A DNA stretch of 51,047 nt from an uncultured Clostridia bacterium (lineage in GTDB: Bacteria > Bacillota > Clostridia > Oscillospirales > CAG-272). Of this stretch, positions 1 through 9,258 are shown one piece after another. Location of the stretch: positions 1 to 51,047 of the forward strand of contig CANQQT010000009.1 of assembly GCA_947626065.1 (NCBI GenBank). The letters run 5' to 3'. Made by a program: the position numbers and the translations under genes. Under the pieces are notes generated by a model. That model was not told the origin of the DNA and made no database searches. It was given only the letters and a program-made list of their open reading frames with translations. How positions within the stretch are numbered: position 1 is the stretch's first letter; each line of letters starts with the position of its first letter.

Positions 1-42
1 TAAAAAAATAAAGCCCTTGGGGGGGACTTTGTCTTCAGTCTG

Positions 43-74
43 CGGCGTCGGACAAGCTTCCGGCGCCGTTTTTT
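43..74 (+). terminator. Rho-independent terminator reading rightward
   Basis: A 10-bp stem with one mismatch (43-52 pairing with 59-68, loop CAAGCT) is followed directly by six T on the plus strand. On the minus strand the same hairpin has no T tract after it. It therefore most likely ends a plus-strand gene lying left of the window and convergent with the membrane-protein gene at 82-1410. Confidence 0.7.
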
Positions 75-81
75 GCGATTC

Positions 82-1410
82 TTATTCCGTTCCGGTCTTT
101 TCCGGACGCATCTCTCCGTACTTTTCCTTCGCCGAGCGCCGGATTGTGGAGCAGACCGAGGAAAGCAGAAGCGCCCAGAGGAGAACGAGAAGCGCGCTGA
201 CGAGGCGAAAGTGCGGGAAGAGGTAAAGCGTGGCATAGGAGGAGGCGTTGAGCAGTGCCACGGCAACGCCGAGGAAAAGCACCGCCTTTGCGCGGAAGAG
301 AAGGCCTTTCCGCTCCTTCGCCACCGCCGCATTGTGGTTATAGAAGGCCGTCTCCCAATAGTTCCCCGTGTGATTTTCGACGGTAAAGACGAGAAGCTTA
401 TACAGCCGGAAAAGCGGGAGGAGGAAGAGAAGATTTGAGAGAATTTCGGTCGAAAGCGGAAGGAGGAAGGGGCCCTTCAGATCGGTGAGCCGGATATCCG
501 ACGAGACGTGGAGGGCGTCGCAGAAGAGAAAAATCGTGAGATAGGAGAGGGCCGACACGGTGAGGGAAAGAATCAGCCCCCACTTTTTCTTTTTCGGGAA
601 GGCAAGGAAGCGTTCGGCTTTTCTCTCAGCCAAAAGGAGGCAGACCGGGAAGAGGCACAGCGGGATGACCGGCCGCCCGTCGACGTTGAAGCCGATGGCG
701 CAAAAGCCGGAAAGCGTCAGGAAAAGGGTCACCCCCGAAATCGCCGCGAGCGTTTGCCCGATCGGGTCGGGCGGAATCGTCGAAAGAATCTCCGCGACGG
801 CCTTCGGATAGGGGCGGTTCTTTTTGAGCCGGAGGAAAAAGCGCCCGATAAAGACAAGATAGAGGAGACCGAGGCAAAGGGAGAGAAGCGCCGAGAAAAT
901 CGCCAGAACGCCCTTGTAAGGGGCAAGCGGGTAGACCGTGCCAAAGAGGAAAAACTCGTCGAGAACCAGATAAATCGTGTTGGGCAGAACGGTGAGGAGA
1001 CGGCGGAGAATCAGGAAGAGAAAGGCGGCGATTTGGGCCGCCCGGAAGCCGGGAAGCGTCAGCGGCGTGTTTGCGGTGGGGAGGAGAACCGTCTTGAACA
1101 GAGCGTTGAGCGCCGGGATGAGAAAGACCAGCTCAAGGATGGCGAAGGAGGAGGTGAGGAGCAACGGGAGGCCGGGGTCGGAGGAATTCAGCGACAGCGC
1201 GGGAAGAAAAAGAAGGGTTTTGGCAAGGGAAATGCCGCTGAGATACCGCAGGGAACGACAGCCCGATTCCGCGTCGGAGGAGAGCGGAACAAAGGGCGTG
1301 AGCACCCGGAGGAGAATCAGACAACCGATAAAATCCGGCAGTAGGTCGAAGAGATCGACGTCGGGATTGAAGAAGAAAAAGAGGGCGAGAAAGATGAGTT
1401 TGCCGTTCAT
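82..1410 (-). CDS. Polytopic membrane protein of unknown function
   Basis: A 442-residue protein I cannot assign to a named family. Most of it is hydrophobic, with roughly nine to eleven predicted membrane spans, and the tail is basic. The N-terminus carries an FDLLPDFIG motif near residues 21-29, seen in uncharacterised Bacillota membrane proteins. No catalytic motif is visible. The ATG has a strong Shine-Dalgarno (AGGAGGT, about 8 nt upstream), so the start is well supported. It is the last minus-strand gene before the left edge and is separated from secA by 737 bp holding a 31-bp repeat array and a candidate secA terminator, so it is probably transcribed on its own. Localisation to the cytoplasmic membrane is secure; function is unknown. 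Confidence 0.75.
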   Translation of the reverse strand: MNGKLIFLALFFFFNPDVDLFDLLPDFIGCLILLRVLTPFVPLSSDAESGCRSLRYLSGISLAKTLLFLPALSLNSSDPGLPLLLTSSFAILELVFLIPALNALFKTVLLPTANTPLTLPGFRAAQIAAFLFLILRRLLTVLPNTIYLVLDEFFLFGTVYPLAPYKGVLAIFSALLSLCLGLLYLVFIGRFFLRLKKNRPYPKAVAEILSTIPPDPIGQTLAAISGVTLFLTLSGFCAIGFNVDGRPVIPLCLFPVCLLLAERKAERFLAFPKKKKWGLILSLTVSALSYLTIFLFCDALHVSSDIRLTDLKGPFLLPLSTEILSNLLFLLPLFRLYKLLVFTVENHTGNYWETAFYNHNAAVAKERKGLLFRAKAVLFLGVAVALLNASSYATLYLFPHFRLVSALLVLLWALLLSSVCSTIRRSAKEKYGEMRPEKTGTE

Positions 1411-1448
1411 GACGGAGACCTCCTGTCGGCGGAATTAAGGGCGAAAAA

Positions 1449-1920
1449 GAATCTTTTCTCCGGTCAAAGGCCGGAAAAGGAAACTTTACTCTTTAAAAAT
1501 GGATGAAAAAGGAAATTCGGTTGGGGCAAAGCGCAAGAAAGGCAACGCATTCTTTGAAAAAGGGAACCATCCTCTGCACCGGAAGTGAAAAAGAGAACTT
1601 ATCTCTGAATAAATGGATAAAATAGGAAATTCGACCCAGGGCAAAAAAGTGAAAATGCGAACTTTTCTCTGAAAAATGAGTGGAAAAGAAAACTTTACTC
1701 TGAACAAAAGGAGAAAAAAGGAAACTTTTCTCCGGCTAAAGAGCGTGAAAGTGAACTTTTCTACGGCGAAACGGCAGGAATGGAAACTTTTCTCTTGAGC
1801 GAGAGGGAAAAAGGAAACTTTACTCTGAACAAATGGATAAAACAGGAAACGGCATTCGGGACAAAAAGTCAAAAAGCAAACTTTTCTCTTGCAAAACAGC
1901 AGAAAAGAGAAGGATTCTCG
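1449..1920. repeat. Degenerate 31-bp tandem repeat array, about 16 units
   Basis: The plus strand repeats a core close to GAAACTTTTCTCT followed by an A-rich linker. Hand-counted anchors fall near 1453, 1484, 1516, 1546, 1568, 1599, 1630, 1663, 1693, 1725, 1756, 1787, 1818, 1850, 1881 and 1912. Spacing is 30-33 bp except for one 22-bp step. The unit is not a multiple of three, so it does not encode a peptide repeat. The spacing is close to three helical turns, which would place the cores and their A/T tracts on one face of the DNA. The array lies upstream of the membrane-protein gene at 82-1410. Function is unknown. Confidence 0.85.
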
Positions 1921-1945
1921 AGAAGGATTCTCGAGAAGGATTCTC
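1908..1945. repeat. Three tandem 13-bp repeats at the end of the 31-bp array
   Basis: The unit AGAAGGATTCTCG occurs at 1908-1920 and 1921-1933, with a third copy from 1934 that matches through 12 bases. Copies are identical where they overlap, unlike the degenerate 31-bp units they adjoin. This suggests recent slippage expansion of the last unit. AGAATCCTTCTCG-type sequence is also partly self-complementary (GAGAA/TTCTC). Confidence 0.85.
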
Positions 1946-2108
1946 TTGTGAACAACGGAAAAATCACAAGGAACGGCCAGCCGGGCCGCGTCTGCCTCGG
2001 CATGGAAGGGAGGCTTGCCCGAGGGGGGGAAGCGTCAGGGAAGCTCCTCCAAAGGATCTCCGGAGTAGGGAAGCGCCCGAAACAGATACCCGGCGGGAAG
2101 GACTTCCG

Positions 2109-2142
2109 AAAAGGGGAAAGGTGGCAAAAGCCGCCCTTCCCC
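2109..2142 (-). terminator. Candidate secA terminator
   Basis: Just after the secA stop on the minus strand, about 13 bp of near-complementary arms (roughly 2131-2142 and 2113-2125) enclose an AAAA/TTTT loop and are followed by four T. Stem strength is good but the T tract is short, so this is a moderate call. Confidence 0.5.
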
Positions 2143-2147
2143 CGCGC

Positions 2148-4898
2148 TTATTCGACGGAATTGTCGTTGATTCCACAGCACTTCTTGTATTTTTTCCCGC
2201 TTCCGCAGGGGCAGGGATCGTTCCTGCCGACGCGCTGGGTCTTCTTGATGACAACCGGTTTTTTCTTGACCTGCTGTCCTCCTTCAAAGCCCTCGCCGGT
2301 GACCTTCGCCACCTCCACGCGCTTGAATTCCTGCCGCCGCGGCTGGACGGCGAGGAGCATCCGCACGGTGTCCTCCCGGATGGAGGCGATCATTTCGTCG
2401 AACATATCGGCGGCGGCGATCCGGTATTCGCTGATCGGATTTCTCTGTGCGTAGGCGTTGAGGCCGATGCTATCCTTCAAATCCTCCATCGCGTCAAGAT
2501 GTTCCATCCACTTGGTATCGACGTTGCGCAGAAGGATGATGCGCTCGATCTCCCGCATCGTGTCGTTCCCGAAGATTTTTTCCTTTTCCGCGTAGAGCGC
2601 GTCGGCGCGGTGGAGAAGCTCCTCCTCCACCTTCGTGGGGACGACCGCCGCGGCCTCCCTTTCGGTATAGCGGAAGTCGGCGTCGGTGCAAAGCGTGCCC
2701 ATGAAATAGCTTCGCAGCTCGTCAAAATTCCAGCTTTCCGGAGTGGCGGGATTGAGGCAGAACCCGACCTCGTCGGACACGACGCGATGAATCATCTCGA
2801 CCATCTTTTCCTTCAGGTCACAGCCGTCGAGAACCTCCCGGCGCTGTTTGTAAATCAGCGTGCGCTGTTGATTCATGACGTCGTCGTATTCCAGTACGTG
2901 CTTCCGGCGGGCGAAGTTGTTGTCCTCCAGCTGTTTCTGCGCGTTTTCGATGGAGCCGGATAGAATTCTCGCCTCAATCGGCTGATCGTCCTCCAGTCCG
3001 AGCCGGTCGACCATGCCGATCAGGCGCTCACTGCCGAAGAGGCGCATCAGGTCGTCCTCAAGCGAGAGGAAGAAGCGGGATTCTCCGGGGTCGCCCTGAC
3101 GGCCGGAACGGCCACGAAGCTGATTGTCGATCCGGCGGCTTTCGTGCCGCTCGGTGCCGATGATGAAGAGGCCGCCGGCCTTCTTGATTTTTTCGGCCTC
3201 CGGCTCAATTTCCTTGCGGTACTTTTCAAAGAGCTCGCGATAGACCTTCCGGGCCTCCAGCACCTCCTCGCTTACCGAGACGGAGGAGCCGACGGCAAGG
3301 CCGACCACGTCCTCGTCATAGCCCTGCTTCAGCATATCCTGCCGGGCCATGAATTCGGGATTTCCGCCGAGCATGATGTCGGTTCCGCGCCCCGCCATGT
3401 TGGTGGAGATGGTGACGGTGCCGTATTTTCCGGCTCCGGCGACGATTTCCGCCTCTTTTTCGTGGTATTTGGCGTTCAGAACGGTGTGCTTGATGCCTTC
3501 CTTTTTCAGCAGCTTGGAAAGCTCCTCTGATTTTTCAATCGAAACGGTGCCGACCAGAACCGGCTGACCCTTTTCGTGGCATTCGATGATCTGGTCGATG
3601 ATGGCGTTGTATTTGCCCTTCTTGTTCTTGTAAACCGCGTCGGGATGATCGACGCGAATCATCGGCTTGTTGGTGGGAATCTCCACGACGTCAAGGCTGT
3701 AGATTTCGCGGAATTCGTTCTCCTCGGTGAGCGCCGTACCGGTCATTCCCGAGAGCTTTTTGTACATACGGAAGTAGTTCTGGAAGGTGATGGTCGCCAG
3801 CGTCTTGTTTTCCTTTTCAATCTTGACGTGCTCCTTGGCCTCAATCGCCTGATGAAGTCCGTCGGAGTAACGGCGACCGAACATCATACGCCCGGTGAAG
3901 CTGTCGACGATGATGATCTGCCCGTCCTTGATGACGTAGTCGACGTCCCGCATCATGATGCCGTGGGCCTTGATGGCCTGATTGATGTGATGGGAGAGGG
4001 TGGAGTTTTCGGGATCCGAAAGGTTGGCGATGCCGAAGAATTCCTCCGCCTTCTTTACGCCCGATTCCGTCAGAACCACCGATTTGGCCTTTTCGTCGAC
4101 GATATAGTCGGCGTCGATGGTGTCGGTCGACTCCTTGTCGTCCATTTCCTTGATCCGGAATTGCCGGAGCGTGCAGACGAAGGCGTCGGCGCGGTCGTAA
4201 AGGTCGGTCGATTGCTCCCCTTCCCCCGAGATGATGAGAGGGGTTCTGGCCTCGTCGATCAGAATCGAGTCGACCTCGTCGACGATGGCAAAGGAATGTC
4301 CCCGCTGGGTCAGACGCTCCTTGTAGGTCACCATGTTGTCCCGCAGATAGTCGAAGCCGAATTCGTTGTTCGTGCCGTAGGTGATGTCGCAGTTGTAGGC
4401 CTTCTGCTTCTCCTCCTTGCTCTGCCCGTGGACGACAAGGCCGGTGGTCATACCGAGAAAATCGTAGGCGCGGCCCATTTCCTCAGCGCCGAGACGGGCG
4501 AGGTATTCGTTTACCGTGACGATGTGAACGCCATTTCCCGAAAGCGCGTTCAGATAGGCGGGAAGGGTCGCGACAAGCGTTTTTCCTTCACCGGTCTTCA
4601 TTTCGGCAATGCGGCCCTGATGGAGGATGATGCCGCCCATGACCTGAACGCGGAAGGGGCGCTTGCCGAGCACGCGGTCGTCGGCCTCACGGATGGCCGC
4701 GAAGGCGTCGGGGAGAATATCGTCCAGAGTCTCCCCGTCGGCGAGGCGCTTCTTCAAAAGCGCCGTCGTTCCCCGCAGCTCGGCGTCCGACATGGCCTTG
4801 TATTTTTCCCCCAGATTCTCGACGGCGTCGACGAGGGGCATGATTTTTTTGATCTGTCTTTGGCTGTAAGTTCCGAAGATTTTATTGATAAGACCCAT
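2148..4898 (-). CDS. secA: Preprotein translocase ATPase SecA
   Basis: SecA drives post-translational export of unfolded preproteins through SecYEG by ATP hydrolysis. The 916-residue product has the usual length. The N-terminus [14 protein letters not shown] fits the family; Walker A is [11 protein letters not shown] near residue 100, and the DEAD-like box is [15 protein letters not shown] near 210. [21 protein letters not shown] helicase motif VI lies in the second nucleotide-binding fold. The C-terminus is a SEC-C zinc motif, [14 protein letters not shown] chose ATG 4898 over an in-frame TTG 27 bp upstream because it gives the canonical N-terminus and has an AAAGGA site upstream. It is a monocistronic unit with its own consensus-like promoter (4952-4980). 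Nothing is missing. Confidence 0.98.
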   Translation of the reverse strand: MGLINKIFGTYSQRQIKKIMPLVDAVENLGEKYKAMSDAELRGTTALLKKRLADGETLDDILPDAFAAIREADDRVLGKRPFRVQVMGGIILHQGRIAEMKTGEGKTLVATLPAYLNALSGNGVHIVTVNEYLARLGAEEMGRAYDFLGMTTGLVVHGQSKEEKQKAYNCDITYGTNNEFGFDYLRDNMVTYKERLTQRGHSFAIVDEVDSILIDEARTPLIISGEGEQSTDLYDRADAFVCTLRQFRIKEMDDKESTDTIDADYIVDEKAKSVVLTESGVKKAEEFFGIANLSDPENSTLSHHINQAIKAHGIMMRDVDYVIKDGQIIIVDSFTGRMMFGRRYSDGLHQAIEAKEHVKIEKENKTLATITFQNYFRMYKKLSGMTGTALTEENEFREIYSLDVVEIPTNKPMIRVDHPDAVYKNKKGKYNAIIDQIIECHEKGQPVLVGTVSIEKSEELSKLLKKEGIKHTVLNAKYHEKEAEIVAGAGKYGTVTISTNMAGRGTDIMLGGNPEFMARQDMLKQGYDEDVVGLAVGSSVSVSEEVLEARKVYRELFEKYRKEIEPEAEKIKKAGGLFIIGTERHESRRIDNQLRGRSGRQGDPGESRFFLSLEDDLMRLFGSERLIGMVDRLGLEDDQPIEARILSGSIENAQKQLEDNNFARRKHVLEYDDVMNQQRTLIYKQRREVLDGCDLKEKMVEMIHRVVSDEVGFCLNPATPESWNFDELRSYFMGTLCTDADFRYTEREAAAVVPTKVEEELLHRADALYAEKEKIFGNDTMREIERIILLRNVDTKWMEHLDAMEDLKDSIGLNAYAQRNPISEYRIAAADMFDEMIASIREDTVRMLLAVQPRRQEFKRVEVAKVTGEGFEGGQQVKKKPVVIKKTQRVGRNDPCPCGSGKKYKKCCGINDNSVE

Positions 4899-4951
4899 GA
4901 AACAAATTGTCCTTTCCTCAGGCAAAGCCCGGTTGTAAGCTCGCTCTTTTC

Positions 4952-4980
4952 ATTGTACACGATTCAAAGAGAAAGTACAA
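4952..4980 (-). promoter_or_regulatory. Sigma-A promoter of secA
   Basis: On the minus strand, TTGTAC (4975-4980) and TACAAT (4952-4957) are separated by exactly 17 bp. The predicted start site is about 45 bp upstream of the secA ATG. Confidence 0.75.
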
Positions 4981-5172
4981 GAGGATTTTGTAAATATTTT
5001 ATACCGTGAGGGAAATTTTTATTGATTTTTGCGCGAGTAGGGAAGAACGGAAGGAAAAAACGCGCCGAAAAGGAAAACGCCGCGCGGAAATTCGCGGGAT
5101 CGCGGGCGACGCATTCCAAACGCCCCGGTCAGAAATGCTGTCAAGACTTTTTTGAAGCTTTCTCCCCACGCC

Positions 5173-5209
5173 AAAGCCCGGCGCCTTCGTTTCTCCGAAG
5201 GCGCCGGGC
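5173..5209 (-). terminator. Terminator of the arginine/carbamoyl-phosphate operon
   Basis: A perfect 14-bp stem (5176-5189 with 5196-5209, 6-nt loop) lies 15 bp after the carB-dapF stop on the minus strand and is followed by TTT. The stem is very GC-rich. The T tract is short but the stem is strong. The remaining gap to the secA promoter (about 4981-5172) shows no gene. Confidence 0.75.
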
Positions 5210-5223
5210 GCGGCGTTCGTTTC

Positions 5224-8200
5224 TTAATATTCAAATTCCCCGGTGTAGACGGTGACGGCGCTGCCTGTCAGGCGAATGCCGCCGTCGGTGTAGCAGACCG
5301 TCAGATCTCCGCCGTCAAGCCGCACCGTAATGTCGCTGTCCTTGTCGCAGAGACCGTTTTCCACGGCGGCCGCCACCGCGGCGCAGGCGCCGGTTCCGCA
5401 GGCCAGAGTTTGGCCGTTGCCGCGCTCCCAGACCCGGACGCGGAGGCTCCGGCGGTTGATGACGCGGACAAATTCGGTGTTGATTCTCTCGGGAAAATAG
5501 GAGGCGTGCTCAAACTGCGGCCCGAGCTTTTCGAGGTCGAGGTTTTCCACCGAGTCGCAGAAGACGACGCAGTGGGGATTCCCGACCGAAACACAGCTGA
5601 CGCGGTAGTCCTCCCCGCCGACGGTGATGGGATAGTCGATCATCACCTTTTCGGGAACGGTAGCGGGCAGGTTCTCCGTCGAAAAGTCGGCCTTCCCCAT
5701 ATCGACGGTCACGGAGCTCACCTTGCCGTCCCGCGTGAAGAGCTTTAAGCGGTGAACGCCGCTCGCCGTCTCCACCGAGAGGTATTCGCTCCGAAGAATG
5801 CCGTTGTCGTAGAGGTACTTCGCGACACAGCGGATGTTGTTTCCCGCCATCTTGCCCTCGCTCCCGTCGCGGTTGAAGGTCCGCATTTTCGCGTCGGCGA
5901 GCTTCGAGCGCTCAATCAGAACGATGCCGTCGCCGCCGATGCCGTAATGAGGCGCGCAGAGGCTGACGCAGAGCGACTCGGGACAGCTGATTTTGCCGTC
6001 GAAATTCTCAATGAAAATATAGTCGTTCCCACAGGAGTGCATCTTGGTGAAGGGAATTTTCGACTTCCAGAGCCGCATGGCGTTGATATCGACGAGCTCG
6101 GTGTTTTCGCTGTTGAAGCGACCGGCGATCATGTCGCAGAGGGCTCCGGCGGTGTCGAGGGAGGTGAGGCAGGGAATGCCGAGCTGCATGGCGCGGCGGT
6201 GCAGGGCAATGTAGTTGCCCACCGTCTCGTCCCGAACCGCGCCGGTGTAGAGGATGTAGTGAAGCGCCCGCTCCTCCATCAGATCGCGGAGCGCGCCGCT
6301 TTCGGTGGAGTTGGGAACCTGCGTGACGGGGATCCCGATGCGGGAAATCTCCTGCGCCGTCCCGGTCATCGCGTAGATGCGCATTCCGAGATCGTAGAAC
6401 CGCCTTGCCAGCGGAATGACCTCCGGATAGTCCGATTCGCTTACGCTGATGAGAATGCCGGTCTTCCCGTCGTGAAGCCGGGAGGGAAGCGTGAAGCCGG
6501 CGGCGGTCAGCCCCTTGAAGAGGGCCTCCGCCATCGTTTTTCCGATGCCGAGAACCTCGCCGGTCGACTTCATTTCCGGCCCGAGAATCGAGTTCGCGTC
6601 GTTGAGCTTCTCAAAGGAGAAAACCGGAACCTTGATGGCGTAATAGGGCGGCGTGCGGTAGAGCCCCGTCCCGAAGCCGAGGGTCGTGAGCTTTTCCCCC
6701 AGCATGATTTTTGAGGCGAGGTCGACCATCGGGACGCCGGTGACCTTGCTGATGTAGGGCACCGTGCGGGAGGCGCGGGGATTGACCTCGATGACGTAAA
6801 GCTCGTCCTCGTAAATCAGATACTGAATGTTGACAAGTCCCTTCGTTCCGAGCGCAAGCGCCAGCTTTTCGGAACAGCGGCAGATCTTTTTTAGAAATTT
6901 GTCGTTCAGATTGAAGGGAGGATAGACGGCGATCGAGTCGCCGCTGTGAATCCCGGCCCGCTCGATGTGCTCCATGATGCCGGGGATCAGAACGTCCTCC
7001 CCGTCGGAGATGACGTCGACCTCAAGCTCAATGCCCGGCATATATTTGTCGATGAGAACCGGGTTGTCAATGCCCCCCGAAAGAATCGTCTTCATGTAGC
7101 GAAGGGTTTGCTCGTCACTGCGGGAAATCACCATGTTCTGCCCGCCGATGACGTAGGAGGGGCGGAGGAGGATCGGATAGCCGAGGGTGTGCGCCGCGTT
7201 CAGAGCCTCCTCGATTCCCGAAACGCCGGTGCCCTTCGGGCGGCGGATGCCAAAGGTTTCAAGGAGCTTGTCAAAACGGCTCCTGTCCTCCGCAATGTCG
7301 ATGCTTTCCGCCGAGGTGCCGAGAATCGGGATTCCCTTTTGGTCGAGGAATTTCGTCAGCTTGATGGCGGTCTGCCCGCCGAAGGCGACCACCACGCCGA
7401 CCGGATGCTCCACCTCGATGATGTTCATCACGTCCTCCGGGCAGAGCGGCTCAAAGTAGAGACGGTCGGAGATGTCGTAGTCGGTGGAAACCGTCTCGGG
7501 ATTGTTGTTGACGAGGACGACCTCGTAGCCCATCTCCCGCAGGGTTCTGACGCAGTGAACGGAGCTGTAGTCGAACTCGATGCCCTGACCGATGCGGATC
7601 GGGCCGGAGCCGAGAACCATCACGACCGGGCGACCGGAGCGTGGGTGGATTCTCGCCTCGCAGAAGGAGTCGTAGCCGGAGTAGAAATAGGGGGTCACGG
7701 CGTCGAATTCCGCCGCGCAGGTGTCGACAATTTTGTAGGTCGCCGAGCGGTGGGGAAGGGATTTGCTGCCGCTCAGACGGAGAAGGGCGCCGTCGGTATA
7801 GCCGAGCCTTTTGGCGGTAAGATAGGTTTCCTCGTCCATTGTTTTGCCGGGAAGGGAAGCCTCAAAGGCGGCCATGCCCGCCATTTTGGAGAGGAACCAT
7901 TCGTCGATGCCGGTCAGACGGTGGATTTCCTCCACCGGAATGCCGACCTTCAAAGCTTCGAAAACCGTGAAAAGACGGCGGTCGTCCTGCATAAGAAGCC
8001 GCTCGGAGAGGGGCGCGTCGGAGAGAGGCGAAGCGTTCAGGGTGTCAAGGGAGATTTCAGCGCCCCGCACCGCCTTCATCAGGGCCGCCTCAAAGGAGGA
8101 GGCGATGGCCATGACCTCCCCGGTCGCCTTCATCTGCGTGCCGAGGCGGCGGCTGGAGCCGGCGAATTTGTCGAAGGGCCATTTCGGGAATTTCACCACC

Positions 8201-9258
8201 ACGTAGTCGAGCGCCGGCTCGAAACAGGCGCAGGTCTTCCCGGTGATGTCGTTCTTGATTTCGTCAAGGGTGTAGCCGAGCGCGATTTTCGCCGTAATTT
8301 TGGCAATCGGATAGCCGGTCGCCTTCGAGGCGAGGGCGGAGGAGCGGGAAACGCGGGGATTGACCTCAATAACGGCGTATTCAAAGCTCTCGGGATTGAG
8401 GGCGAACTGACAGTTGCAGCCGCCGACGATGCCGATGGAGGAGATGATGGAAAGAGAGGCCGAGCGGAGCATTTGATATTCCTTGTCCGATAAGGTCAGG
8501 GCCGGGGCCACGACGACCGAGTCGCCGGTGTGGATCCCGACCGGGTCGACGTTTTCCATCGAGCAGACGGCGATGACGTTGCCGAGGGCATCGCGCATCG
8601 TCTCAAATTCGATTTCCTTCCAGCCGGAGATGCACTTTTCAATCAGAACCTGACGGATGGGAGAGGCGTCAAGTCCGCCGCCGGCGATGACCTTCAGCTC
8701 CTCCCGGTTCGCGGCAATGCCGCCGCCCGAGCCGCCGAGGGTAAAGGCCGGGCGAACGATGACGGGGTAGCCGATGGCGTCGGCGACGGTGAGCGCCGTT
8801 TCAAGATCGTTGGCGATATCGGAGGGTACCACCGGCTGGCCGATTTCCCTCATCGTGTCCCGGAAGAGCTCGCGATCCTCCGCCTTCATGATGGCGTCGA
8901 TATCGGAGCCGAGGAGACGAACGCCGAGGCGCTTCAGCGTCCCGTCGCGGGAGAGCGCCAGCGCGATATTCAGTCCCGTCTGCCCGCCGAGCCCCGCGAG
9001 AAGCCCGTCGGGGCGCTCCTTTTCGAGGATTCTTGCCACCGTTTCGGGGGTCAGGGGTTCAAGATAGATTTCGTCGGCCATGCTCTTGTCGGTCATGATC
9101 GTCGCCGGGTTGGAGTTGACGAGAACCACGTTGATGCCCTCGGCGCGAAGAACGCGGCAGGCCTGCGCTCCGGCGTAGTCGAATTCCGCCGCCTGTCCGA
9201 TAACAATCGGGCCGGAGCCGACGACGAGAACCTTGCGGATGCTGTTATCCTTTGGCAT
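5224..9258 (-). CDS. carB: Fusion of carbamoyl-phosphate synthase large subunit (CarB) and diaminopimelate epimerase (DapF)
   Basis: One unbroken 1344-residue frame. Residues 1 to about 1060 are CarB, making carbamoyl phosphate from bicarbonate, ATP and ammonia delivered by CarA. Two ATP-grasp halves begin VLVVGSGPIVIGQAAEFDY (near 10) and VMVLGSGPIRIGQGIEFDYS (near 550). The regulatory MGS-like domain lies at about 930-1055. Residues about 1067-1344 are a full DapF (LL- to meso-diaminopimelate), with FTKMHSCGNDYIF, GIGGDGIVLI, FNRDGSEGKMAGNNIRC and LACGTGACAA. The second catalytic Cys is present (C1287). The first is replaced by Ala (A1138, codon 5845-5847). The linker is only a few residues. 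The ATG overlaps the end of carA by 14 bp, so the two are coupled. It is the last gene of the arg operon. Epimerase activity is uncertain given the missing Cys. Confidence 0.95.
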   Translation of the reverse strand: MPKDNSIRKVLVVGSGPIVIGQAAEFDYAGAQACRVLRAEGINVVLVNSNPATIMTDKSMADEIYLEPLTPETVARILEKERPDGLLAGLGGQTGLNIALALSRDGTLKRLGVRLLGSDIDAIMKAEDRELFRDTMREIGQPVVPSDIANDLETALTVADAIGYPVIVRPAFTLGGSGGGIAANREELKVIAGGGLDASPIRQVLIEKCISGWKEIEFETMRDALGNVIAVCSMENVDPVGIHTGDSVVVAPALTLSDKEYQMLRSASLSIISSIGIVGGCNCQFALNPESFEYAVIEVNPRVSRSSALASKATGYPIAKITAKIALGYTLDEIKNDITGKTCACFEPALDYVVVKFPKWPFDKFAGSSRRLGTQMKATGEVMAIASSFEAALMKAVRGAEISLDTLNASPLSDAPLSERLLMQDDRRLFTVFEALKVGIPVEEIHRLTGIDEWFLSKMAGMAAFEASLPGKTMDEETYLTAKRLGYTDGALLRLSGSKSLPHRSATYKIVDTCAAEFDAVTPYFYSGYDSFCEARIHPRSGRPVVMVLGSGPIRIGQGIEFDYSSVHCVRTLREMGYEVVLVNNNPETVSTDYDISDRLYFEPLCPEDVMNIIEVEHPVGVVVAFGGQTAIKLTKFLDQKGIPILGTSAESIDIAEDRSRFDKLLETFGIRRPKGTGVSGIEEALNAAHTLGYPILLRPSYVIGGQNMVISRSDEQTLRYMKTILSGGIDNPVLIDKYMPGIELEVDVISDGEDVLIPGIMEHIERAGIHSGDSIAVYPPFNLNDKFLKKICRCSEKLALALGTKGLVNIQYLIYEDELYVIEVNPRASRTVPYISKVTGVPMVDLASKIMLGEKLTTLGFGTGLYRTPPYYAIKVPVFSFEKLNDANSILGPEMKSTGEVLGIGKTMAEALFKGLTAAGFTLPSRLHDGKTGILISVSESDYPEVIPLARRFYDLGMRIYAMTGTAQEISRIGIPVTQVPNSTESGALRDLMEERALHYILYTGAVRDETVGNYIALHRRAMQLGIPCLTSLDTAGALCDMIAGRFNSENTELVDINAMRLWKSKIPFTKMHSCGNDYIFIENFDGKISCPESLCVSLCAPHYGIGGDGIVLIERSKLADAKMRTFNRDGSEGKMAGNNIRCVAKYLYDNGILRSEYLSVETASGVHRLKLFTRDGKVSSVTVDMGKADFSTENLPATVPEKVMIDYPITVGGEDYRVSCVSVGNPHCVVFCDSVENLDLEKLGPQFEHASYFPERINTEFVRVINRRSLRVRVWERGNGQTLACGTGACAAVAAAVENGLCDKDSDITVRLDGGDLTVCYTDGGIRLTGSAVTVYTGEFEY

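Noticed and set aside
1486..1872. A 128-codon minus-strand frame rich in Phe/Ser/Lys across the 31-bp array
   Set aside because: The repeat unit is 31 bp, so the same DNA repeat is read in shifting frames and gives no true peptide repeat. The composition follows from A/T-rich cores and no ribosome-binding site is seen.
1449..1945. CRISPR array
   Set aside because: The unit is degenerate, there are no unique spacers of regular length, and no cas genes are present.
1780..2963. Long plus-strand frames running from the array into the secA 3' end
   Set aside because: They are antisense to secA, have no family similarity and result from GC-rich third positions on the opposite strand.
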